Origin: Serpens sp035306625
Lineage (GTDB): Bacteria > Pseudomonadota > Gammaproteobacteria > Pseudomonadales > Pseudomonadaceae
NCBI GenBank assembly: GCA_035306625.1
Contig: DATGNS010000163.1
Location: forward strand, 1 to 11,764
Direction: 5' to 3'
DNA length: 11,764 nt
Part shown: positions 5,993 to 11,764 of the stretch, one piece after another
How the letters are laid out: the number at the start of each line of letters is the position of its first letter
Numbering within the stretch: the first letter of the stretch is position 1
Made by a program: the position numbers and the translations under genes
Notes under the pieces: model-generated
Told to the model about the DNA's origin: nothing
Seen by the model: the letters and a program-made list of their open reading frames with translations, nothing else
Databases searched by the model: none

Positions 5993-7198
5993 ATGAACAG
6001 AATGGGGCAGGTTGGTTCGAAGGCCGTCGTGCTGGTTGCCGTGGCGCTGCTGGTGGCCCTGGCCTGGCTGGATCTGCTGGACGCCCAGGCGTCGCGGCAC
6101 ACGATGGGCGTGATGATGGAGTCCCTGGCGGCCTTCGGCATCGCCCGGGTGCTCAACGGCGTGATCTCGGTGCTGCAGAGCGTGCAGCTCAGCATCGGCG
6201 TGGCTTCGGTGACCGTGGGCGAGGCACTGGACCCGCTCAATGACCTGGTGGAGATGTATGCCACGCTGATGAAGCTTTCCATCGGCTCCCTGATCATCCA
6301 GAACATCCTGCTGGAGATCGTCTCCACCCTGTTCTTCAAGGTGCTGATCGCGGTGGCCGGCTTGCTGCTGGTCGTCTCGGTGCTGCTGCGTGGCCTGGCA
6401 GCCTCCGCGCTGCCGTTCCGCCTGTTCGTCTTCTCGGTGTTCCTGCGCTTCGCCGTGGTACTGGCGGTGGGCTGCTCCAGCCTGGTGGACAGCTTCATTC
6501 TCGAGCAGCGCCTGGCCGAGAAGGTGCAGCATGTCGACAGCTTCAGCCAGCAGGTGGACCTGGCGGATACCGAGTCCCGGGCTTCGGCCGAGCTGCGCCA
6601 GTCCCTGAACGCCGATCTGCAGGCCATGCAGGAGCGCGAGCAGCATCTGCTGGCGGACATCGAGACGCGCCATGCGGCCATCGCCGAGCAGGAGCTCCTA
6701 GTGGCCGAACAGCAGCGTGCCCTGGAGGCCAAGCGGCAGAGCATGGACACCCTTTCCCGGCTATGGGCGTCGGACCCGGAATACCGCGCGCTGAGTCAGG
6801 GACTGGCGGATCTGCAGATGGCGCTCAGCCGGCAGGTTCGCGAGCGGGCGGCGGTGGAAGAGGAACTGCAGGCGACGCGCCAGGCCACCGACGCTACCCG
6901 AAATGCGCTGCAGGGCAGGACCGACGGCTTCCTGGACCGCCTGAAGAACAGCATCTCCGGCCTGTCCTCCTTCAAGGCGCGCATCGACCAGCTGGTGGGC
7001 AGCTTCGACAACATCATGGAAGACCTCATCTACATCATGTCGGCCTTCCTGTTCCGGACCCTGCTGATGCCGCTGGTGTTCCTGTACGCCTTCCTCAAGG
7101 GCTTCCGGCTGATCTGGGGCGTGGACCTGCGCACCGCGCTGCAGCGCGGGCATGCGGAGATGCGCCGCGAACTGCGACCCGGCGGCAGGGAAGCCTGA
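5993..7198 (+). CDS. Membrane protein with long cytoplasmic or periplasmic coiled coil, function unknown
   Basis: I do not recognise this 401-residue protein. Residues 9-29 form an N-terminal hydrophobic helix that could be a signal anchor. A further hydrophobic region holds helices at about 114-133 and 141-165, with a possible extra one near 93-108. Residues about 170-315 are highly charged, rich in Glu, Gln, Arg and Ala, with heptad-like spacing (AMQEREQHLLADIETRHAAI), so a long coiled coil is likely. A last hydrophobic segment (about 345-370) and a basic tail (MRRELRPGGREA) follow. A GGGGGAG ribosome site at about 5982-5988 supports the ATG at 5993. It converges on glpD with only 7 bp between stop codons. 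The overall design, membrane block, coiled coil, then membrane helix, suggests a scaffold or tether, but no function can be assigned. Coding status is strong because base-composition pattern and ribosome site agree. Confidence 0.85.
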   Translation: MNRMGQVGSKAVVLVAVALLVALAWLDLLDAQASRHTMGVMMESLAAFGIARVLNGVISVLQSVQLSIGVASVTVGEALDPLNDLVEMYATLMKLSIGSLIIQNILLEIVSTLFFKVLIAVAGLLLVVSVLLRGLAASALPFRLFVFSVFLRFAVVLAVGCSSLVDSFILEQRLAEKVQHVDSFSQQVDLADTESRASAELRQSLNADLQAMQEREQHLLADIETRHAAIAEQELLVAEQQRALEAKRQSMDTLSRLWASDPEYRALSQGLADLQMALSRQVRERAAVEEELQATRQATDATRNALQGRTDGFLDRLKNSISGLSSFKARIDQLVGSFDNIMEDLIYIMSAFLFRTLLMPLVFLYAFLKGFRLIWGVDLRTALQRGHAEMRRELRPGGREA

Positions 7199-7205
7199 AG
7201 CCCGG

Positions 7206-8708
7206 CTAGGGGGTGAGGGGGCTGGCGTCCAGGTGCGCCGCCAGCCGCGCCTGCTCCGCCCGGCCGAGGCGCAGGCCCAGCTTGCTGCGCCGCCAGAGGA
7301 TGTCTTCCGCGCTCAGCGCCCATTCCTCGCGGCGCAGATAGTCCACTTCCCGCGCGTACAGTCCGGCGCCGAAGTGCTCACCCAGGTCCTCCACGCCTTT
7401 TGCGCCCTCCAGCAGCCGCCAGCTGCGGCTGCCGTAGCCCAGGGCCCAGCGCCTGGCCAGCTCCGCCGGCAGCCAGGGGGCCTGCTCGCGCAGTTGCGCG
7501 GCCAGCCGCAGCGGGTCCTCGAGACCTTCGCCGCCCGGCAGCGGTGTGCTGGCGGTCCAGCGGGGCCCCAGCCCGGGAAACCAGGGCTTGAGCAACTCCA
7601 GGGCCGCTTCCGCCAGGCGCCGGTAGGTGGTGAGCTTGCCGCCGAACACCGAGAGCAGCGGCGCCTGGTCGGCGCCGCCATGCAATTCCAGGAAATAGTC
7701 ACGGGTCACCGCCGACGGATCGCTGGATTCGTCGTCCAGCAGCGGGCGCACGCCGGAGAAGCTGTGCAGGATGTCGGCGCGCTGCACGGGCGTGCGGAAG
7801 TGCTGGTTGACCACGGCCAGCAGGTAGTCGATCTCTTCCTCGGCGATGCGGGCCTCGGCGGGATCGCCCCGGTAGTCGCGGTCGGTGGTGCCGATCAGGC
7901 TGAAATGCTCCAGCCAGGGGATGACGAAGACGATGCGCCGGTCCTCGTTCTGCAGGATGTAGGCCTGTTCCCCGGCATACAGGCGCGACACCACCACATG
8001 GCTGCCCTGCACCAGGCGCACGCCATGGCGGGGCTGGCGCTGCAGGCCGTCGCGCAGGAAGTCCGCCACCCAGGGGCCGCAGGCATTGACCAGCGCGCGG
8101 CTGCGCACGCTGTGCCGGCTGCCATCGGCGCGCTGCAGTTCCAGCTGCCAGACGCCGTCGTGGAGCTGGGCGGACAGGCAGCGCGTGCGGGTCTCGATCC
8201 GCGCGCCGCGCTCCCGGGCGGCCATGGCGTTGAGCACCACCAGTCGCGCGTCGTCCACCCGGCAGTCGGAGTATTCGAAGGCCCGGGTGATGTCCGCCTG
8301 CAGCGGGCTGTCGCCATCCAGCTTCAGGCTGCGCGAGCCCGGCAGGCTGCGCCGGCGTCCCAGATGGTCGTAGCAGAACAGGCCGAAGCGCAGCATCCAG
8401 GCCGGGCGCAGGTGCGGGCGATGGGGGAGAATGAAGCGCAGCGGCCGGACAATGTGCGGCGCCTTCGCCAGCAGCACCTCCCGCTCGGCCAGCGCCTCGC
8501 GCACCAGGCGGAACTCCCGGTGCTCCAGGTAGCGCAGGCCGCCGTGGATCAGTTTGCTGCTGGCCGAGGAGGTGTGGCTGGCCAGGTCATGTTGCTCGCA
8601 GAGATAGACCTTCAGGCCGCGTCCGGCGGCGTCGGCGGCGATGCCGACGCCGTTGATGCCGCCGCCGATGACGGCCAGGTCGTAGAAGTCCGGGTGGGGT
8701 TCGTTCAT
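7206..8708 (-). CDS. glpD: Aerobic glycerol-3-phosphate dehydrogenase
   Basis: A flavoprotein of the inner-membrane face that oxidises sn-glycerol 3-phosphate to dihydroxyacetone phosphate and passes electrons to ubiquinone. The 500-residue length equals that of known GlpD proteins. The FAD-binding Rossmann motif is at 11-38 (AVIGGGINGVGIA, ending in Glu38). The family signature SSASSKLIHGGLRYLE spans 47-61. The conserved IGTTDRDYRGDP segment lies in the middle, followed by LLSVFGGKLTTYRRLAE and a C-terminal helical domain. No key segment is missing. The start at 8708 fits the usual short lead before the first FAD strand; its ribosome site is weak. It is divergent from ybaK-glpK and works directly on the product of GlpK. 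The usual regulator gene glpR is not next to it. The upstream 96-bp gap holds repeats that may be operators. Confidence 0.97.
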   Translation of the reverse strand: MNEPHPDFYDLAVIGGGINGVGIAADAAGRGLKVYLCEQHDLASHTSSASSKLIHGGLRYLEHREFRLVREALAEREVLLAKAPHIVRPLRFILPHRPHLRPAWMLRFGLFCYDHLGRRRSLPGSRSLKLDGDSPLQADITRAFEYSDCRVDDARLVVLNAMAARERGARIETRTRCLSAQLHDGVWQLELQRADGSRHSVRSRALVNACGPWVADFLRDGLQRQPRHGVRLVQGSHVVVSRLYAGEQAYILQNEDRRIVFVIPWLEHFSLIGTTDRDYRGDPAEARIAEEEIDYLLAVVNQHFRTPVQRADILHSFSGVRPLLDDESSDPSAVTRDYFLELHGGADQAPLLSVFGGKLTTYRRLAEAALELLKPWFPGLGPRWTASTPLPGGEGLEDPLRLAAQLREQAPWLPAELARRWALGYGSRSWRLLEGAKGVEDLGEHFGAGLYAREVDYLRREEWALSAEDILWRRSKLGLRLGRAEQARLAAHLDASPLTP

Positions 8709-8737
8709 GCCACGCTCGCGGGCCAGGATTGCCGCAA

Positions 8738-8760
8738 CACTGTAGCGCTATGGCACAGTG
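8738..8760. promoter_or_regulatory. Inverted repeat in glpD/ybaK intergenic region
   Basis: CACTGT (8738-8743) and ACAGTG (8755-8760) are perfect inverted arms separated by 11 nt, with the small palindrome AGCGCT inside the spacer. The element ends 30 bp before the glpD start and so would lie in its promoter or leader. It may be a regulator site or an RNA hairpin. It does not match the E. coli GlpR consensus. Confidence 0.4.
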
Positions 8761-8773
8761 GCCGCTAACGTAA

Positions 8774-8798
8774 CCGTTCATCGACCCCCGTTCAGCGA
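8774..8798. promoter_or_regulatory. Tandem direct repeat, candidate operator
   Basis: CCGTTCATCGA (8774-8784) and CCGTTCAGCGA (8788-8798) are identical at ten of eleven positions with a 14-bp period. They end just before the ybaK ATG (8805) and lie 66-90 bp upstream of glpD. DeoR-family regulators such as GlpR can recognise repeated half-sites containing GTTC, so an operator is possible, but the match to the known E. coli half-site is only partial. Confidence 0.4.
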
Positions 8799-8804
8799 AA
8801 CACC

Positions 8805-9275
8805 ATGACCCCAGCCATCGAACAGCTCAAGAAAGCCCGCGTCGAGCACCGCGTCCTCAGCTACGAACATGACCCCAAGGCACCCTCCTATGGTCTGGAG
8901 GCGGCCGAGAAGCTGGGCCTGGCCCCGGAGCGGGTGTTCAAGACCCTGCTGGCCGCCAGCGAGAAGGGCGAGCTGCTGGTGGCGGTGGTGCCGGTGGCCG
9001 GCACGCTGGATCTGAAGGCCCTGGCCCAGGCGGCCGGGGTGAAGAAGGCGGACATGGCCGATCCGGCCGCCGCGCAGCGCGCCACCGGCTACCTGGTGGG
9101 TGGCATCAGCCCGCTGGGGCAGAAGAAGCGCCTGCGCACCTTCATCGACGAATCGGCCCGCCAGCATCCCACCATCCACGTCAGCGCCGGGCGCCGGGGT
9201 CTGGAGGTGGAGCTGAGCGCCGAGGCGCTGGCCCAGCAGACCCGGGCCACCTTTGCCCCGATCGGGCGCGGCTGA
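8805..9275 (+). CDS. ybaK: Cys-tRNA(Pro)/Cys-tRNA(Cys) deacylase, YbaK/EbsC family
   Basis: A cytoplasmic trans-editing enzyme that hydrolyses cysteine wrongly attached to tRNA-Pro by prolyl-tRNA synthetase. The 156-residue product has the normal length and the typical opening MTPAIEQLKKARVEHRVLSY. Lys46 in VFKTL corresponds to the conserved catalytic lysine of the family. GGISPLGQKK (about 99-108) is the conserved glycine-proline loop. The C-terminal GLEVELSAEAL is also typical. The start is the only sensible one, but the ribosome site is weak. The stop codon is 10 bp before the glpK start, so the two genes are almost surely cotranscribed, although their functions are not known to be linked. 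Any promoter for this operon would lie in the divergent gap that also holds the direct repeat. Confidence 0.93.
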   Translation: MTPAIEQLKKARVEHRVLSYEHDPKAPSYGLEAAEKLGLAPERVFKTLLAASEKGELLVAVVPVAGTLDLKALAQAAGVKKADMADPAAAQRATGYLVGGISPLGQKKRLRTFIDESARQHPTIHVSAGRRGLEVELSAEALAQQTRATFAPIGRG

Positions 9276-9285
9276 CGGAGATCCC

Positions 9286-10773
9286 ATGAGCGACTACCTC
9301 CTTGCCATCGACCAGGGCACCACCAGCACCCGGGCGATCATCTTCGCCGCCAGCGGTGGCGCGGTAGCCAGCGCCCAGCAGGAATTTCCCCAGCATTTCC
9401 CGCAGGACGGCTGGGTCGAGCACGCCGCCGAGGACCTCTGGCAGAGCACCCTGGCGGTGTGCCGCCAGGCCCTGGCCAATGCCGGACTGCAGGCCGGCGA
9501 CCTGCGTGCCATCGGCATCACCAACCAGCGTGAAACCACCCTGGTATGGGATGCGGCGACCGGTGAGGCCATCCATTCGGCCATCGTCTGGCAGGACCGG
9601 CGCACCGCGGATTTCTGTGCCGGGCTCAAGGCCGCCGGCCATGAGCCGGAGGTGACGGCCCGCACCGGCCTGCTGATCGACCCCTACTTCTCGGCCAGCA
9701 AGCTGCGCTGGATCCTCGACCAGGTGCCCGGCGCCCGCGAGCGGGCCGAACGGGGCGAGCTGTGCTTCGGCACCGTGGACAGCTTCCTGCTCTGGCGCCT
9801 GAGCGGCGGCCGGGTGCATCGCACCGACGCCAGCAACGCGGCGCGCACCCTGCTGTTCAACATCCACACCCAGCAGTGGGACGAGCAGCTGCTGGCGCTG
9901 TTCGACATCCCGGCCAGCCTGCTGCCAGAGGTGCTGGACTGCGCGGCGCACTTCGGCGACACCGACCCGCAATGGCTGGGCGCCGCCGTGCCGGTGCTGG
10001 GCATGGCCGGCGACCAGCAGGCGGCGCTGATCGGCCAGGCCTGCTTCGAGCCGGGCATGGTGAAGAGCACCTACGGCACCGGCTGCTTTCTCATCCAGAA
10101 CACCAGGCGCGAACCGCTGACCTCCCGCAACCGCCTGCTGACCACCGTGGCCTATCGCCTCGACGGAGAGGTCACCTACGCGGTGGAGGGCAGCATCTTC
10201 GTCGCCGGCGCCGCCCTGCAGTGGCTGCGCGACGGCCTGCGGCTGATCGAAAGCGCCCACGAGAGCGAGGCGCTGGCGCTGCAGGCCGGTGACAGCAACG
10301 GCGTCTACCTGGTGCCGGCCTTCACCGGCCTGGGCGCGCCCTACTGGGACCCGAAGGCCCGCGGCGCCATTTTCGGGCTGACCCGGGATACCGGCATCAA
10401 GGAGATCGTCACCGCCGGCCTGCAGGCGGTCTGCTACCAGACCCGCGACCTGATCGAGGCCATGGCCCAGGATGGCGCGGCGCCGCTCAGCGCGCTGCGC
10501 GTGGACGGTGGCATGGTGGTCAACAACTGGCTGGTGCAGTGCCTGGCCGATGTGCTGGGCGTGCCGGTGGAGCGGCCGCAGATCAATGAAACCACCGCGC
10601 TGGGCGCCGCCTATCTGGCGGGCCTGCAGGCGGGGCTGTATCGCGACCTGGCGGAGATTGCCGGTCACTGGCGCTCCCGGCAGCGCTTCGAGCCGTGCAT
10701 GGATGCGGCGCGCCGGGACCGCCTGTACCAGGGCTGGCTGGATGCGGTGCGCCGCGTGCGCAGCGCGGACTGA
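9286..10773 (+). CDS. glpK: Glycerol kinase
   Basis: Phosphorylates glycerol with ATP to sn-glycerol 3-phosphate in the cytoplasm, the first step of glycerol use. The 495-residue FGGY-family protein shows the phosphate loop DQGTTSTR (9-16), the glycerol-binding Arg82-Glu83 in TNQRETT, DPYFSASK in the substrate pocket, catalytic Asp243 in GMAGDQQAA, STYGTGCF, the EGSIFVAGAALQWLRD segment and GLGAPYWDPKARGAIFGLTR. ATG 9286 is chosen because GGAG at 9277-9280 lies 5 nt upstream; an earlier in-frame ATG at 9253 would overlap ybaK. The fructose-1,6-bisphosphate loop of E. coli GlpK (GGKGGTR) is replaced by DPQWLGA near 227-233, so that allosteric inhibition is probably absent. It sits between ybaK (10 bp) and a phzF-like gene (15 bp). 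glpF is not in the window. Confidence 0.97.
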   Translation: MSDYLLAIDQGTTSTRAIIFAASGGAVASAQQEFPQHFPQDGWVEHAAEDLWQSTLAVCRQALANAGLQAGDLRAIGITNQRETTLVWDAATGEAIHSAIVWQDRRTADFCAGLKAAGHEPEVTARTGLLIDPYFSASKLRWILDQVPGARERAERGELCFGTVDSFLLWRLSGGRVHRTDASNAARTLLFNIHTQQWDEQLLALFDIPASLLPEVLDCAAHFGDTDPQWLGAAVPVLGMAGDQQAALIGQACFEPGMVKSTYGTGCFLIQNTRREPLTSRNRLLTTVAYRLDGEVTYAVEGSIFVAGAALQWLRDGLRLIESAHESEALALQAGDSNGVYLVPAFTGLGAPYWDPKARGAIFGLTRDTGIKEIVTAGLQAVCYQTRDLIEAMAQDGAAPLSALRVDGGMVVNNWLVQCLADVLGVPVERPQINETTALGAAYLAGLQAGLYRDLAEIAGHWRSRQRFEPCMDAARRDRLYQGWLDAVRRVRSAD

Positions 10774-10788
10774 ACGAGGATAAATCGC

Positions 10789-11571
10789 ATGGCACTGACG
10801 TTCCATCAGGTGGATGCGTTCACCGACCGCCCCTTTGCGGGCAACCCGGCCATGGTCTACCGGCTCGACAGCTGGCTGCCCGAGGCGCGGATGCAGCAGA
10901 TCGCCGCCGAGCACAACCTGGCGGAAACCGCCTTCGTGGTGCCCGAAGGGGAGGGCTGGCGGATTCGCTGGTTCACCCCGCAGGAGGAGGTGCCCCTGTG
11001 CGGCCATGCCACCCTGGCAACCGCCAGGGTGCTGTTCGATGTCTATCAGGCCCCGGGCGATTGTCTGACGCTGCAATGCCAGTCGGGCGAGTTGCGGGTA
11101 CGGCGCCTGGGGGAGCGGCTGGAGCTGGATTTCCCGGCGCTGGCGGGCGAGCCGATCGAGGCCCCGGCCGGGCTGGCCGATGCCCTGGGCCAGGTGCCCG
11201 AGGCGGTGTTGTCCGGCAGCGACAGCCTGCTGGTGGTGCTGCCGGACGAGGCGGCGGTGCGCAACTGCGCGCCGGACCTGAAGGCCCTGGCGGCGCTGCC
11301 CTGGATGGGTGTGATAGTGACGGCGCCGGGCAGCCGGCACGATATCGTCTCGCGCTATTTCGCCCCGGCCATCGGCATCGACGAAGACCCGGTGACCGGC
11401 GCCGCCCATTGCATGCTGGTGCCCTACTGGGCGCAGCGGCTGGGGCGTGACGAGCTGCGGGCCTTCCAGTGCTCGCAGCGGGGCGGCGAGCTGCACTGCC
11501 GCCGGGTGGGCGAGCGGGTGCGGCTGGCCGGTCACGCGGTGCTGGTCAGTCGCGGCGAACTGCTGGCCTGA
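10789..11571 (+). CDS. PhzF-family isomerase/epimerase-like protein
   Basis: A 260-residue cytoplasmic protein with the diaminopimelate-epimerase-like fold of the PhzF family. Family marks are clear: FHQVDAFTDRPFAGNPAMV at the start, Glu46 in LAETAFVV (the position of the PhzF catalytic glutamate), PLCGHATLATA at 69-79 with His73, and GIDEDPVTGAAHC at 196-208 with the conserved aspartate. All expected acid/base residues are retained, so it is probably active. Most members outside phenazine clusters, including E. coli YddE, have unknown substrates, and no other phenazine gene is near, so a phenazine role is unlikely. GAGGA at about 10777-10781 precedes the start. It follows glpK by 15 bp and is the last gene of the ybaK-glpK unit, ending at a strong terminator. 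A link to glycerol use is possible but not shown. Confidence 0.92.
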   Translation: MALTFHQVDAFTDRPFAGNPAMVYRLDSWLPEARMQQIAAEHNLAETAFVVPEGEGWRIRWFTPQEEVPLCGHATLATARVLFDVYQAPGDCLTLQCQSGELRVRRLGERLELDFPALAGEPIEAPAGLADALGQVPEAVLSGSDSLLVVLPDEAAVRNCAPDLKALAALPWMGVIVTAPGSRHDIVSRYFAPAIGIDEDPVTGAAHCMLVPYWAQRLGRDELRAFQCSQRGGELHCRRVGERVRLAGHAVLVSRGELLA

Positions 11572-11572
11572 A

Positions 11573-11608
11573 AACGCAAGAGGCGGCCTGGTGGCCGCCT
11601 CTTGCGTT
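11573..11608. terminator. Strong bidirectional intrinsic terminator
   Basis: AACGCAAGAGGCGGCC (11573-11588) and GGCCGCCTCTTGCGTT (11593-11608) form a perfect 16-bp stem with a TGGT loop. It begins 2 nt after the PhzF-family stop codon and lies 5 nt past the stop codon of the opposing gene. On the minus strand the stem is followed by TTTTCA, and on the plus strand the T-rich end is inside the stem. It should end both transcripts. Confidence 0.9.
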
Positions 11609-11613
11609 GGGCA

Positions 11614-11764
11614 TCAGCTGGCGCTGCTGTAGCGTCGCACGCCGCCGTTGGTCGGCAGCGCGGCGTTGGCCGCGACGCTGCCCTGGGCGGGGAACAGCAC
11701 CAGGTGATCCGCACTGACCTCGATGCCGACGATTTCCCCGGGATGATGGTCGGTATGGCTGGGG
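11614..11764 (-). CDS. C-terminal end of a probable ABC transporter ATP-binding protein (partial)
   Basis: Only the last 49 codons are in the window; the gene runs off the right edge. The visible product reads HHPGEIVGIEVSADHLVLFP and then a Gly/Ala-rich stretch, ending in VRRYSSAS before a TGA at 11616-11614. The pattern VGIEVSADHLVLFPA resembles the C-terminal TOBE-type domain of importer ATPases of the PotA/MalK group, where a strand pair is followed by a short phrase ending in LFP or LFD. The ATPase motifs lie outside the window, so the substrate cannot be named. A polyamine, sugar or iron importer are all possible. Correct placement of the stop next to a bidirectional terminator supports a real gene end. 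Confidence 0.55.
   Translation of the reverse strand, partial: PSHTDHHPGEIVGIEVSADHLVLFPAQGSVAANAALPTNGGVRRYSSAS

Noticed and set aside
5507..6673. A 388-codon minus-strand open frame opposite the HNH and membrane protein genes
   Set aside because: Its translation is rich in Gln, His and Gly without hydrophobic or domain structure, whereas the plus strand gives a clear HNH motif and membrane helices.
5576..7198. HNH nuclease plus membrane/coiled-coil protein as a two-gene defence system
   Set aside because: The nuclease belongs to a widespread single-gene YajD-like family, the genes are 84 bp apart with a possible promoter between, and no other defence or mobile genes are nearby.
7152..8768. 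A 538-codon plus-strand open frame opposite glpD
   Set aside because: It mirrors a certain glpD gene, has low-complexity Gln/Ala-rich translation and overlaps the end of the upstream gene; a composition artefact.
9181..11535. A 784-codon open frame on the minus strand, opposite glpK and the PhzF-family gene
   Set aside because: Its translation is Gln/His/Gly/Ala/Arg-rich with no recognisable domain, and it lies fully opposite two certain genes. Long stop-free antisense frames are expected in GC-rich coding DNA.
10789..11571. PhzF-family gene as part of a phenazine biosynthesis cluster
   Set aside because: No other phenazine genes are in the window, and stand-alone PhzF homologues are common and of other, mostly unknown, function.

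Overview
The window looks like ordinary chromosome from a GC-rich gammaproteobacterium, most likely Pseudomonas or a close relative. This is inferred from gene content and style: a long dCache-type chemoreceptor behind a FliA-like promoter, an aerobic glpD plus glpK pair, a group II truncated globin, and Pseudomonas-style intergenic hairpins beginning AACGCAAG. No transposase, integrase, tRNA, rRNA, CRISPR array or phage gene is visible, and no stretch over 300 bases lacks a gene. I found no clear new multi-gene system. The least explained genes are two membrane proteins, at 4922-5476 and 5993-7198.

Layout. Positions 1-143 hold a leader with a FliA-type promoter. It is followed by a methyl-accepting chemotaxis protein (144-2279, +) that converges on a dGTPase of the E. 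coli Dgt type (2337-3803, -). Divergent from dgt is a group II truncated hemoglobin (3893-4324, +). It converges through a hairpin on a universal stress protein with an intact ATP-binding motif (4360-4791, -). Divergent from that gene is a 184-residue protein of unknown function with a transmembrane hairpin (4922-5476, +), then a YajD-like HNH nuclease (5576-5908, +), then a 401-residue membrane/coiled-coil protein of unknown function (5993-7198, +).

The right part is a rearranged glycerol locus. glpD (7206-8708, -) is divergent from ybaK (8805-9275, +), glpK (9286-10773, +) and a PhzF-fold gene (10789-11571, +), which are spaced tightly enough to be one operon. GlpK makes sn-glycerol 3-phosphate and GlpD oxidises it to dihydroxyacetone phosphate, passing electrons to quinone. 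The facilitator gene glpF and the repressor gene glpR, which usually sit beside these in pseudomonads, are absent from the window. The shared glpD/ybaK intergenic region carries a direct repeat and an inverted repeat that are candidate operators. A 16-bp perfect hairpin (11573-11608) ends the operon and also serves an opposing gene. Only the last 49 codons of that gene are in the window, and they resemble the C-terminus of an ABC transporter ATPase.
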